From positions 124,001 to 188,000 of the forward strand of contig JADJPL010000005.1 in NCBI GenBank assembly GCA_016713275.1: DNA of 64,000 bases. The letters are read 5' to 3'. Of the stretch, positions 1 to 9,428 are shown one piece after another. A program made the translations under genes and the position numbers. The DNA comes from Haliscomenobacter sp. (GTDB taxonomy: Bacteria; Bacteroidota; Bacteroidia; Chitinophagales; Saprospiraceae). The notes below the pieces were generated by a model. It worked only from the letters and a program-made list of their open reading frames with translations, had not been told where the DNA came from and did not search any database. Numbering within the stretch: the first letter of the stretch is position 1; each line of letters starts with the position of its first letter.

Positions 1-2
1 AG

Positions 3-442
3 CCGCTTAGCGGGAAATTATGCCTTTTTGACGCGTACTCCCTTTCTCAGCGGATCATTTCACTTCCTGACCAGGACCCCTACCCCGTCACCGAACTGGA
101 AGATTACGAAGCCTCCTGCGGACCCATTCCCGGGGAAACTCCCGAGATATCCTGCGCCCAGTTTGCCAAATGGCAGGCAGAAGAAAAAATAATCCTCCAA
201 TTGATCGACGTCAGGGAACCCTGGGAATATGAACAGGAAAATATCGGAGGAACGTTAATTCCTTTAGTGTCTCTGCCTGAAAAAGCGGTGGCCCTTTCGT
301 TCGACCTCCAACGGTAGTCGTCTGTCAATCAGGGTTCCGAAGCGCAGCGGCCGTCCGGATCCTTCAGGAACAGTTCGGATTCTCGGAGGTTTACAACCTG
401 ACCGGCGGAATAGACGCTTTCCGCCGGGGTACCCGCAGCTAA
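3..442 (+). CDS. C-terminal part of a MoeB/ThiF-like adenylyltransferase with rhodanese domain (5' truncated, frameshifted)
   Basis: Only the 3' end is present. The first 40 or so residues (beginning KLCLFDAYS) resemble the end of the E1-like domain of MoeB/ThiF/HesA enzymes, which adenylate the C-terminus of a small sulfur carrier for molybdopterin or thiamine synthesis. A rhodanese domain follows, starting at LIDVREPWEYE. The frame meets TAG at 315-317, but the rhodanese active-site loop (VVVCQSGFRSAA, with the sulfur-accepting Cys) continues one frame over to TAA at 440-442. Adding one C to the CC at 308-309 gives an unbroken protein, so a sequencing deletion is more likely than decay. The gene converges on the next one and their stop codons overlap. 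Which carrier protein it serves cannot be told without the upstream part. Confidence 0.75.
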
Positions 443-1442
443 ACCGGATGCACCTCCCCGAGCAGGAGATTGCACCCTCTCAAATCGCTATTGTCCAGCC
501 TGCCCAACACCTGAAACCCTCCGCCAGGATGCTCCTTGCCCAAATCGTCGGTTGCAATGAAGGAAACGGTGTCGAGGTTAGCCAGATCCATGACGTTAAT
601 GGCGCCGGTTTGCCCTGGTCCTGGTTGGGCAAAGGGATCGTAAAGGTCCCGAAGAACCACCCGCATGGCAGGAGCCGAAAAAAACAACCCTTCTCCCTTG
701 GAATATGCCTGAGACAGCAATTCCGTCATCCCATATTCTGAATGAATAGCCTCGACCCCAAAGCCTGCCTTTAGCCTGTGGTGGAGATCTTCCCGGGTCA
801 TTTCTTCTCTCCGGCCTTTCATTCCCCCGGTTTCCATCACGATCAATTCTGGAAAATGCACCGGTACGTCTTCAATCAGGTCCAGGAGGGCAAAACTCAC
901 CCCAATCAGCACGGTGGGTATCTGCGCTGCATGGTTCGCATGCAGGAGGTTGCGGAGTTTTTCATGCTCGTGGAGAAAAAACCGCTTTGCTCGTAGCGGG
1001 ATTCCCGGATAAAATCTTCGGCCATCAAGACCAGGGATGAATTGGCGCGTTCGAGGTAAGAAGGAAGTAAGGCAAAAAAGCAATATTCCGATGGCTGGCC
1101 ATAGCATTGGGCAAACCCTCTTCTCGCTTGCTCCAAATACCATTCGGGTTCACGAACCGCATGCCTGCTGGGCTCAGCCCCAGTAGTACCGCTGCTGCGG
1201 AACACCATTTGCGGTGTCCATTCCAATGTTTGTACTAAATGGTATTTGAAGGCAGAAATCGGGAGGAATGGGATTGCTTCAAGCTCCTTGACCTCGGCAG
1301 GAACAATGTGCAACAGATCCAAAAACCGGCGATAGACCGGATTGAACGCTGCCTGGAAGGCAAAAACATCCAACGCCAGGTCCTCAAAATCCTGCGGCTG
1401 GCAAACCCGGATCCGTTCTTTTAAAATTGCCCGCTGATCCAT
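439..1442 (-). CDS. LuxE-like acyl-protein synthetase (frameshifted)
   Basis: About 334 residues once repaired. The N-terminal part has a glycine/serine-rich loop, FRSSGTTG, typical of adenylate-forming enzymes. The C-terminal part has a YGMTE motif and the late segments of the ANL fold. Size and layout fit the LuxE acyl-protein synthetase family, which activates a fatty acid with ATP and passes it to a protein or CoA. The frame breaks at an A6 run (976-981 on the plus strand); one more base joins FIRESRYEQSGFF to LHEHEKLRNLL. I use the ATG at 1442; an in-frame TTG lies at 1466. No luxC/luxD or other lux gene is adjacent, so a luminescence role is not implied. The acyl substrate is unknown; in Bacteroidota such genes may belong to lipid or surface-glycan pathways (inference). 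Confidence 0.75.
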
Positions 1443-1482
1443 AGAATTTTCCCTGAAATTGATCAAAAAAGGGTAAATTATC

Positions 1483-1643
1483 GTTTAGACATTAGACGCT
1501 GGCTGTTAGACGTTAGAGATTGGGGAAACCCCGCTCATATTTCGAAAAACGCACATGCCAAGCTTTGTTATTTCATGCTCTAATCCCTAATCCCTCATGT
1601 CCAACGTCTCATGTCCAACGTCTAAAGGCTAACGTCTAATCCT
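1483..1643. repeat. Heptad repeat element with two complementary arms
   Basis: The left arm (1483-1524) has 7-bp units such as cattaga, tgttaga and cgttaga. The right arm (1574-1643) is ten uninterrupted 7-bp units: catgctc, taatccc (twice), tcatgtc, caacgtc, tcatgtc, caacgtc, taaaggc, taacgtc, taatcct. The arms are partly reverse complementary (ttagacgtta against taacgtctaa). The element fills the divergent gap between the LuxE-like gene and the lipoprotein gene, so it lies where both promoters should be. Confidence 0.8.
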
Positions 1644-1652
1644 CCACCGTCT

Positions 1653-2168
1653 ATGAAAAACAGCGCTTCTTATCTGATGTTTTTTGCCTGGCTAGGCATT
1701 TTATTCCTGTCCACCTGTTCAAAGCCTCCGGTATACCCTCCGGAGCCAATTATCGAGTTTGCCGGCCTCAACCAAAACGCCATAGAGCAAAGCCGGGACG
1801 CCAGCATTCCATTAGACACCATTGAAATCCGGTTTACGTTCACCGACGGCGATGGGGACCTGGGGAGCGAAGACAGCATCAACATCTTTCTCGAAGACAG
1901 CCGCGATGGGACCATCCAATTATTCAAAATCAACCCGATTCCAAAACTTGGAGCAGGGGATGCCTTAACCGGCGAGATTAAAATCCTGCTGACCAACAGC
2001 CCCATCACGCGGTATTTTTGCTGCACCTTCCCCAACACCAATTTAACCTGTTTGCCCAGCAAACAATATCCCACGGACACCCTATCCTACCAGATTCAAA
2101 TTCGGGACAGAGCGGGAAATTGGTCGAATAAAATCCGAACAGACCCGATCTCAATCCTGTGTAACTGA
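1653..2168 (+). CDS. Small secreted lipoprotein, function unknown
   Basis: 171 residues. It begins with a lipoprotein signal peptide whose lipobox-like segment is FLSTCS, so the mature protein should be lipidated at Cys 22 or so. The rest is soluble and includes an acidic TDGDGDLGSED stretch and a closing segment (YQIQIRDRAGNWS) that looks like an Ig/fibronectin-type beta domain. Such short DGDGDLG lipoproteins are common and uncharacterised in Bacteroidota. It converges on hemF with an 18-bp overlap of the coding ends. No enzymatic motif is visible. Confidence 0.65.
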   Translation: MKNSASYLMFFAWLGILFLSTCSKPPVYPPEPIIEFAGLNQNAIEQSRDASIPLDTIEIRFTFTDGDGDLGSEDSINIFLEDSRDGTIQLFKINPIPKLGAGDALTGEIKILLTNSPITRYFCCTFPNTNLTCLPSKQYPTDTLSYQIQIRDRAGNWSNKIRTDPISILCN

Positions 2169-3085
2169 CGGCGCCGCTTCTGGCGCCATTCCCCTTAGTT
2201 GGAGTTGGCTGTCCGGATGCGTTAGCCAATACTGGGTTTGCGCTTCCGGGCTCCCTGGCTCCGGCCGAACATCATAGGTCCATTGGGCAGTCGGGGGCAG
2301 GCTCATTAAAATGGACTCGGTTCTGCCATCGGTTTCCAATCCGAATTTCGTGCCCTTATCCCAGATCAAATTAAATTCGGTATACCTTCCGCGTCTCAGG
2401 CTTTGCCACCTGGAGTGTTCTCTGGTATAGGGATCGTTTTTGTGCCGATGCAGCAAAGGCAAGTAAAGAGGGAGGAAAGCCCGGCCAACAGCAAGGGTGA
2501 AGTTCAGGCAGGTTTTCTGGTCCAGGCCGGTAGTCTCGTTCAGACGGTCAAAGAAAATCCCCCCTACCCCCCGGAGTTCGTTCCGGTGTGGGAGAAAGAA
2601 ATACCGGTCGGCCCATGCGGAAAAGCTGGGGTAAAAATCCGGGTGAAACCCTTCGCATACCGCCTTGAGCTGCTGGTGAAACTCCAGTACCTCTTCAGGA
2701 ATAATGTAATGCGGCGTCAGGTCTATTCCGCCGCCAAACCACCAGGCGCCCCCTGGGTTTCAAAATACCGGACATTCATATGAATGATCGGGGCCATAGG
2801 GTTTCGCGGATGCAACACAATGGAAACTCCCGAGGCGAAAAACGCTCCCGGCGTAACCTCCAGCATGCTGGACACTTTTTCCTGCATTGGCCCGAAAACC
2901 GCTGAAAAATTGACCCCTCCTTTTTCAATGTGCCGGCCTTCAATTATTCTTGTCCTTCCTCCTCCTCCAGCTGCTCTTTCCCAAGGATCTTCCCGAAAGA
3001 ACCCTTCTCCGTCCGCCTCTTCCAACCCCGCGCAGATGCTGTCCTGCAGATCCTTAAAATAAGTAGCAATGGTTTGTTTATCCAT
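2151..3085 (-). CDS. hemF: Oxygen-dependent coproporphyrinogen III oxidase (frameshifted)
   Basis: Catalyses the O2-dependent decarboxylation of coproporphyrinogen III to protoporphyrinogen IX in haem synthesis, in the cytoplasm. About 311 residues after repair, the usual size (about 300). Diagnostic HemF blocks are present: FFREDPWER near the start, GGGIDLTPHY in the middle, RGVGGIFFDRL, and RRGRYTEFNLIWDKGTKFGLE near the C-terminus. The frame is interrupted at a run of five G (C5 at 2749-2753 on the plus strand); restoring one base joins ETQG to AWWFGGGIDL. The ATG at 3085 starts MDKQTIATYFKDLQ. The downstream end overlaps the convergent lipoprotein gene. Confident on family. Confidence 0.92.
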
Positions 3086-3105
3086 AGTGTTTCGCCGTTT
3101 CTCCC

Positions 3106-3780
3106 TTAATCCTCGATGGGAACCCCGTTTTCGTCCGTCGTAAGGACTTCGCTCATATAATCAAAGAAGGGGCGCATCCGCTGAAAAGTCTGAATGGCCG
3201 TTTCGATGAAGGAAGCAGTTAAAACTTCCTCATCGGTAAACTTTTTGCTCACGAGGTACTGCTTCAGCCGGATCAGGTCAATAGCCGGGTGGTCTTTTGC
3301 ATACCCTTGTGGGGCTGATTTCAGTTGTTCTCCCTGAATGGCGCCAAAGGTTTCCACAAAGAGGGGATCGGCCAGGATCTGGCGCAACGGTTGGGCATCA
3401 GCCGCAATTTCCTTCCGAATCCGTTTGAGATCAGCGGGTTCGGGCGCCCAAAATCCCCCGCCGATAAAGGATTCTCCGGGTTCGATATGCAGGTAGTAAC
3501 CACCCCGAAGCCTTTTGGTCGCCCGGCTCATACTGAAGCTAAAGCAGGTCTTGTAAGGGGATTTATCTTTGGAAAACCGCACATCCCGGTAAATGCGAAA
3601 CAGATTCAAGCCTTCGATATGGTCAATCGCGTTCATGCGCTCCAAGACCGCTTCAGAAAATCTTTTGAAGTGCTGGAGCTCTTGCTGGTACCAGGCCTTG
3701 TTCGCCGTAAACCAGTCCCGGTTGTTGTTGGTTTTAAGTTCCGCCAAGAACTGAAGCTGAGTGGATTTTAGCTGGATCAT
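3106..3780 (-). CDS. DUF2461 family protein
   Basis: 224 residues from the ATG at 3780; a TTG at 3804 is in frame but adds residues not typical of the family. It carries the family signature RIYRDVRFSKDKSPYKT at about residue 65, an N-terminal LAELKTNNNRDWF segment and a GGGFWAPEP stretch. DUF2461 proteins are widespread in Bacteroidota and in other organisms including fungi; their biochemical role is not established. The gene lies 20 bp upstream of hemF on the same strand and may be cotranscribed with it. Nothing else in the context suggests a function. Confidence 0.85.
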   Translation of the reverse strand: MIQLKSTQLQFLAELKTNNNRDWFTANKAWYQQELQHFKRFSEAVLERMNAIDHIEGLNLFRIYRDVRFSKDKSPYKTCFSFSMSRATKRLRGGYYLHIEPGESFIGGGFWAPEPADLKRIRKEIAADAQPLRQILADPLFVETFGAIQGEQLKSAPQGYAKDHPAIDLIRLKQYLVSKKFTDEEVLTASFIETAIQTFQRMRPFFDYMSEVLTTDENGVPIED

Positions 3781-3934
3781 GTATACTGGTTTGGTTACTA
3801 TCAATGAATGCTAAGGGTCTGTTTTTTGAATGGTCTGGAGGAGGCCAGCCTCCAATCTAAACAACTAGATACTTGATCGAAAAAAATAGGACTATCCAAA
3901 AAACTTCTGCGTTCTTTGGCAAAAGTGCCACGTT

Positions 3935-5160
3935 ATGCAAGGTCAAAAAATTTGGTTTAGTTTTTCCCAGGCGTTTGAAGGCATCCGGTCCAACTGGTTC
4001 CATACCTTTCTTTCCATTCTTGGAGTCATCATTGGCGTGGCCTCTTTAGTGACCATTCTGTCGTTAATCGACGGAATGGAGGAGTTCGCCAAATCTCAAA
4101 TTCGCAACACCACCAACCTGGAAAATGTTGTCTTGAATACCCCAACTACCGTTGCCCGAAATGGGGTGTTAATAAAAAAAGATACCTTCCCCGTTCTCTA
4201 CCCGGAGCGTTTTCGGGAATTGTCCCGCAAGTTGGGGAGCAATACCCCCGGTATATTGGTTTATTCGCAAGGGGTAGAAATTCCTATCCCGGCTCAGGCA
4301 TCCTCTATCGGAGTCATGGTGAACGGGGTGTCGGGGTTTCTCCCGGATGAGGGGGCGCATGGAAAAGGCAGGGGTTTTAGCAGCGAAGAACTGGAACAGG
4401 GAAAGCCGGTTGCCATGATCAATCCGAATCTCGCGAGACGCCTTTTCGGAAAGGAAACTGAAAAAGCGCTGGGAAAATCGGTTGACCTCGGAGATACCAC
4501 CGTGACCATTATTGGGATTTTTCTGAACGAAAAGGATCCCAACGCGCGGCTGGTAGCGCCGATCGGTCTATTCAGTCCAGACGCATTCAGCCAAAGGCCT
4601 CCCCAGGCTGTTTTTCGGGCCGCTTCGGTGGAAGAGGTGCCCCAGGTCAAAAAATAGCCGAACAATGGGCTGCCGAAACGTATGGGGAGTTAGCGGATGG
4701 CATTTCCGTGGAAACCAATGAAGCCAGAGTCAATCAGGCCGGGCAGGCGTTTATGCTTTTTCGCCTCGTCATGGGCATGATCGTGGGCATTTCGGTACTG
4801 GTGGGCGGCATTGGCGTTATGAATGTGCTGCTGATCTCCGTTACAGAACGGACCAGGGAAATCGGGATTCGAAAAGCGCTGGGCGCCAAACGGACCGATA
4901 TTGCCCGTTTGTTTCTGGCAGAATCGATCTCCATTTCCCTTTTCGGCTCCTTTTTGGGCTCGATCCTCGGCATTCTGGGCGCTTTAATAGCCGTCCCGAT
5001 TATAAAGGCCTGGGTGGAGGTCCCCTTTCAGGCAACCTTCACCCTGAATACGCTGATCATTATTATTCTGGTAGCCCTCCTGGTCGGGGTTTCCTTCGGT
5101 ACCTACCCGGCGATGAAAGCAGCAAAACTCGACCCGGTCGATGCGATTCGGGCCGAATAA
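3935..5160 (+). CDS. MacB/FtsX-type ABC transporter permease (frameshifted)
   Basis: About 408 residues after repair. It has the MacB/LolC layout: one N-terminal membrane segment (FLSILGVIIGVASLVTILSL, about residues 27-46), a large periplasmic domain to about residue 265, then three membrane helices with the FtsX-family signature MNVLLISVTERTREIGIRKALGA and the closing TYPAMKAAKLDPVDAIRAE. Such permeases couple with an ATPase to move lipoproteins, peptides or lipids across the inner membrane or to sense envelope stress. No ATPase gene lies next to it here. The break is at an A6 run (4649-4654); one more A joins EVPQVKK to IAEQWAAETYGE. Starts at ATG 3935. Substrate unknown. Confidence 0.85.
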
Positions 5161-5172
5161 GGCCTGACCCGG

Positions 5173-5688
5173 TCAATCCTTCAGGCTGCGCGCCATTTTT
5201 TGAAAATCCTCTTTATAAGCGGCCATGTTTTCCATGCCCGTCCAGGTCAGGATTTTATAAAAATGGCCAGCAGTTTCCACGGTCGTAATCAACATAAACA
5301 GGTAGCCTTCTTCGGTCTTCCAGGTCATTTCGGTTTGGGCAAACTTATTCTCCCCGACCATAAATTCCTGGATATCGGTCATTTTGCGGTCCTCCGCATC
5401 GGCCTGATACTCGTCGGTGAAATCGGTAAGGAACTGTTTCGGCCCCGAAAACTCCATTTCGAGTTCTTTCAACTGGTCTTTATAATCGTGAATCACGATG
5501 GCATAAACGTTCTTCTCTGCGTTGAAATACTGCAAATCCGCGACGTCGTTCAACTCATAGGTTTTGACCATATAATCCGGCGCCAGCATAGTGAAGCAGT
5601 GGCCGCCCGTTTTGGAGCTAAACGCGGTTTGTGCGTGGGCCAAGGTTCCCAAAAAAGCGAATACAACAACAAGAGAAAGGAGTTTCAT
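5173..5688 (-). CDS. Secreted hypothetical protein, possibly PsbP/DUF1795-like
   Basis: 171 residues with a clear signal peptide (MKLLSLVVVFAFLGTLAHAQ), so exported. The mature part is small and alpha/beta in character and ends in a helix (YKEDFQKMARSLKD). This resembles the end of PsbP/Mog1-fold proteins, where a similar amphipathic helix precedes a short tail; that assignment is only a guess from layout. It converges on the ABC permease with a 12-bp gap. No catalytic motif seen. Confidence 0.6.
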   Translation of the reverse strand: MKLLSLVVVFAFLGTLAHAQTAFSSKTGGHCFTMLAPDYMVKTYELNDVADLQYFNAEKNVYAIVIHDYKDQLKELEMEFSGPKQFLTDFTDEYQADAEDRKMTDIQEFMVGENKFAQTEMTWKTEEGYLFMLITTVETAGHFYKILTWTGMENMAAYKEDFQKMARSLKD

Positions 5689-5755
5689 GCCATTTTTTTG
5701 AAAAGTGAATAAAGAAGTTGATGGTGATGCTTTATAAACTGATCTGAAAGCGGTT

Positions 5756-7390
5756 TTATTTTTTTCTGTCCAAACGGACTTCCAGAGGGAAGCCGTTATA
5801 GGCGGCGCCTTTTAAAGCCTGGATCACAGCGTCCTGGTAAGTCTCCTCCACTTCTACCAGGGAAAAATTCCGGGTCAGTTCGATCCGTCCGATGCGGACG
5901 GATTTCCCTTTTGTATGGCGATTGATCAGCTCAATTAGATGCTTGGCTGAGATTTGGTCTTTTTTCCCAATGTTAAAAAACAGTTTGGCAAAGGGAACGC
6001 TGGACGCTCTGGGTTCTGCTCTTTTGCCTTTTTCCTGGCGCTCTTCCCTTACAGGAATCACTCCGGCATTCAAATCCGGAGCGTTTTTGTAATACGAAAG
6101 AAAATGGTTGAACTCAATGGAAACAAAACGCTGGAGCAGGTCCTCGCGGCTCATCCAGGACAGGCGCGCATAAATGGACGGGAGGTATTGTTCAATCTGG
6201 GTGTCCTTGATCTCAATGTTTTCGATCCGGTCAATCATGTGAAACAGCTGCTTTTCACAGATTTCCCGTCCGGTAGGCACCGTTTTTTGCTCAAACCGCT
6301 TGGAAATTTTCTTTTCGATAAAACTGAGCTTGGATTTCTCCCGCATATTGGCGAGGATAATGGAAATCCCGCTTTTCCCGGCCCTACCGGTGCGCCCGCT
6401 CCGGTGAATGTACACCTCCGGATCGTCCGGAAGGCTGTAATTGATCACATGGCTCAGGTTATTGACATCAAGTCCCCTGGCGGCCACGTCGGTAGCGACC
6501 AGAATCTGGATTTGTTTCAGACGGAAACGCTGCATGACATAATCCCGCTGCGCTTGAGAAAGATCGCCGTGCAACGCATCCGCATTATACCCGTCTTCCA
6601 TTAACTTATCGGCTATCTCTTTGGTTTCCACGCGGGTCCTGCAAAAGACAATCCCGTAGATGTCGGGGTAATAGTCGGCGACCCGCTTGAGGGCCAGGTA
6701 TTTATCTTTCGCGTGAATGAGGTAGAAATGGTGCTGAACGTTTTCAGCGCCGATATTCTTTTTGCCGGCGGAAATCTCGGCCGGATGATGCATATACTTC
6801 TGGGCGATTGCCGTCATTTCTTCTGGCATCGTAGCCGAAAAAAGCAAGGTTTGTTTGGTAGCCGGGGTGGACCCCAGGATGGCATCCAACTCGTCTTTAA
6901 ACCCCATGGAGAGCATTTCGTCGGCTTCATCCAATACCAGCCAGCGGATATGTTCAATCTGGAGTTTTCCCCGATTGATCAGATCCAGGGCCCTGCCTGG
7001 GGTGCCTACGACGATATGCGCGCCTTGCTTAAGGGCGGTGATTTGCTTGGAAATCTCCGCGCCGCCATACACGGACACGACATGAAGGCCGGTCAGGTAC
7101 TTCGCGTAATTGGTCAGCTCCTTGGAGATTTGAAGGCATAATTCCCGGGTGGGGCACAACGCCAGCATCTGAACTTTGGGGTTAGCCAAATCGATCTGCT
7201 CGATGATTGGAAGGCCAAAAGCGGCGGTTTTACCGGTTCCGGTTTGGGCGAAGGCGACCAGGTCATTCCGCGACTCGAGAAGATAAGGGATGGCTTTTTC
7301 CTGTATGGGAGTGGGCGTTTCAAACCCTAGCTCCTGGATTGCCTGCAACACTTGTTGCTTCAATCCCAGATTTTGAAAGGTGGTATGCAA
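5756..7390 (-). CDS. DEAD-box ATP-dependent RNA helicase, DeaD/CsdA type
   Basis: 544 residues. The Q motif (TPTPIQ, about 25-30), motif I AQTGTGKT (48-55), PTRELC, GTPGR, DEAD (about 152), SAT (about 184) and the C-terminal HRSGRTGRAG (about 331) are all present. A DbpA-type RNA-binding domain (KSVRIGRIELTRNFSLVEV) closes the protein. These enzymes unwind RNA during ribosome assembly and at low temperature. The first usable codon in this frame is TTG at 7390. Just upstream an ATG (7404-7406) is followed by eight A; removing one A would place it in frame and give MKKINLHTTFQNLG, so the true start is probably 7406 with a one-base insertion error. Divergent from the M20 gene. Confidence 0.92.
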   Translation of the reverse strand: MHTTFQNLGLKQQVLQAIQELGFETPTPIQEKAIPYLLESRNDLVAFAQTGTGKTAAFGLPIIEQIDLANPKVQMLALCPTRELCLQISKELTNYAKYLTGLHVVSVYGGAEISKQITALKQGAHIVVGTPGRALDLINRGKLQIEHIRWLVLDEADEMLSMGFKDELDAILGSTPATKQTLLFSATMPEEMTAIAQKYMHHPAEISAGKKNIGAENVQHHFYLIHAKDKYLALKRVADYYPDIYGIVFCRTRVETKEIADKLMEDGYNADALHGDLSQAQRDYVMQRFRLKQIQILVATDVAARGLDVNNLSHVINYSLPDDPEVYIHRSGRTGRAGKSGISIILANMREKSKLSFIEKKISKRFEQKTVPTGREICEKQLFHMIDRIENIEIKDTQIEQYLPSIYARLSWMSREDLLQRFVSIEFNHFLSYYKNAPDLNAGVIPVREERQEKGKRAEPRASSVPFAKLFFNIGKKDQISAKHLIELINRHTKGKSVRIGRIELTRNFSLVEVEETYQDAVIQALKGAAYNGFPLEVRLDRKK

Positions 7391-7551
7391 ATTAATTTTT
7401 TTTCATTTCGAAGCACAAAGGTAGCTTTTTTTCCGGTCCATTGGGCAAGGATTTCCCGTGTATTCTTCTGCATTTGGCATCCCGGCAAAAGCCAAACCGG
7501 AATTTTGAAAAATCTTTGTATCATTGCCAAATCATTCTAAACAAGGCGTAT

Positions 7552-8852
7552 ATGCGAAATTTAGTATTACCTGCAGTTTGCCTGGTTCTCTGTTCGTTCA
7601 CTCTTGGAGACCATCCGGCCATCACCCGGGAAGCCATTGCAGAGGACCTCCCCTTTTTACTCGATTTCTATAAGCAATTGCATCAATCCCCGGAGTTGTC
7701 CTTCCAGGAAAAAGAAACCTCTAAAAAACTGGCCGCAGAACTCCGGAAGGTTGGATATGTGGTCACGGAGGGGGTTGGGGGATACGGCATCGTCGGCATC
7801 CTGAAGAACGGCGAGGGCCCAACGATTCTCTACCGCACCGATATGGACGCCCTTCCCATGGTGGAAAAAACCGGGCTTCCTTATGCCAGCGCCGTTAAAG
7901 TGCCCCACAATGGGCAGGAGACGGGCACGATGCACTCCTGCGGGCACGATATGCATATGACGACCTGGCTGGGAACCGCCAGAGCAATGGCCCGGGTGAA
8001 GGACCAATGGAAAGGCACCCTGATGCTGATAGGCCAACCGGCAGAAGAGCTAGGCGCCGGCTCGAAGATGATGCTGGATGCGGGCTTGTACACGCGTTTT
8101 GGCGTTCCGGACTTTGGAATCGGGTTGCATTGCAGTCCAACTATTCCTGCAGGCCAGGTTGGTTTTGGCAAAGGATACACGATGGCCAATTCAGAACGGA
8201 TGGACATCCGAATTTTCGGAATCGGCGCCCATGGCGCTTCCCCGCACATGTCCATCGACCCGGTAGTCCTTGCCAGCATGATGATCATGGAATTGCAAAC
8301 TATTGTCAGCCGAAGCGTGAAACCGACAGACCCCGCCGTCGTCACCGTTGGCGCCATTAAAGGAGGAACCCAATACAACATTATTCCGGATGAGGTCACC
8401 TGCAGCTCACGATAAGAACCTTTTCCGAGGACGTCCGGCAACTGGTGCACCGCCGGATCAAAGAGATAGCGAAAGGAACTGCCCTTGCAGCCGGGTTGCC
8501 AGAAGACAAAATGCCCGTTGTAACCCTCGCGAACGACTATACTCCCGCCAACTTCAACCACCCGGACTTAATCGACAAATTGACCGCCTCCGCTGCAAAA
8601 GCAGTTGGCAGCCAGAATGTAGTAGAAGCCGAGCCCCAAATGGTGGGAGAAGATTTTTCCCGCTATGGTAAAACCGAACACCAGGTTCCTACCGCCCTAT
8701 TCTGGCTGGGAACGGTGCCGGACGAGCGCCTGAAAAACTCGGATTTGCCGGGTTTGCACTCGCCCTTCTACTACCCTGCCCCGCAAAAATCGCTTGAAAC
8801 CGGTATTCTGGTTACGGCGCAATCGTTGCTGGATCTGTTCAAAGGCGCTTAA
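7552..8852 (+). CDS. Secreted M20-family amidohydrolase (frameshifted)
   Basis: About 433 residues after repair. It begins with a hydrophobic signal-like segment (NLVLPAVCLVLCSF), then the M20/IAA-amino-acid hydrolase fold: HQSPELSFQEKET, YRTDMDALP, the metal-binding GTMHSCGHDMHM and AEELGAGSKMMLDAG, and the dimerisation domain with GIGAHGASPHMS. The family removes acyl groups from amino acids (hippurate, N-acyl or indole-acetyl amino acids) with a di-metal centre. The frame stops at 8415 but resumes at once one base over; a C added to CC at 8399-8400 restores DEVTLQLTIRTFSEDV. I use ATG 7552 because it starts the signal peptide; an upstream in-frame ATG at 7441 gives no plausible leader. Confidence 0.88.
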
Positions 8853-9355
8853 AACGGAAATTCCAACCCAGGGTTTGAAGGAGTCGTCCGGCCAAAACGT
8901 TTTTGCTTGCCATCGACCGCCTGCACGACGTTGGTCTGGTCCGGAAACAGTTCCATGAGGAAATCCGCTTTGACCTGAAGAAGGTCCCAATCCGCAGGGC
9001 ATTGCATGCGAAATTGAAGGAAGTAGGCGTCTTGTTCCCAGGAAACGGACTGAAGCTGAAAAGAGGCCGCCTGCCGGTTGACCCACACCTGCAGGTGTTT
9101 TCGAAAATAGGCCTGGATCAACGGTTTATTCTTTTCTGCCCAGGATTCCGGCACAGAAGATTGAAATTCCTTAGGCGCGGCGGCGCGAATCCCGCTCTGC
9201 AGATCGTCGTAAAATACTTTTACCTGGAGGCTTGATTCCCGTCCTCCTTCTGGATGCGTAATTTCAACCAAGCCAAGGTATAAAGCATGAGCAGGCAGGG
9301 GCGCAGGTAAAACCAAATCCCCATAACAAAACTCCCAAAAACCAAACACCCCCAT
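8849..9355 (-). CDS. DUF6702 family secreted protein
   Basis: About 168 residues from the ATG at 9355, whose product has a leader-like start and reaches HALYLGLVEITHPEGG, the typical DUF6702 opening. VKVFYDDLQSGIR and a middle segment LIQAYFRKHLQVWVN also match that family pattern. DUF6702 proteins are exported proteins of Bacteroidota without a known activity. A longer reading from TTG 9442 would overlap the upstream gene by 14 bases and is less likely. It sits directly downstream of the DUF4198 gene on the same strand, so the two are probably one transcript, and its stop overlaps the convergent M20 gene by four bases. DUF assignment is from remembered family pattern. Confidence 0.65.
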   Translation of the reverse strand: MGVFGFWEFCYGDLVLPAPLPAHALYLGLVEITHPEGGRESSLQVKVFYDDLQSGIRAAAPKEFQSSVPESWAEKNKPLIQAYFRKHLQVWVNRQAASFQLQSVSWEQDAYFLQFRMQCPADWDLLQVKADFLMELFPDQTNVVQAVDGKQKRFGRTTPSNPGLEFPF

Positions 9356-9428
9356 TTTTTCACTTTTACACTGGAAGGAAAAGGGATTGCGAAAACGTTC
9401 TGCCAACATTTGCCAATACGCTTTGGGT

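Noticed and set aside
4649..4654. Programmed ribosomal frameshifting at the A6 in the ABC permease gene
   Set aside because: The same kind of one-base homopolymer change occurs in about sixteen unrelated genes, so a sequencing artefact is the simpler explanation.
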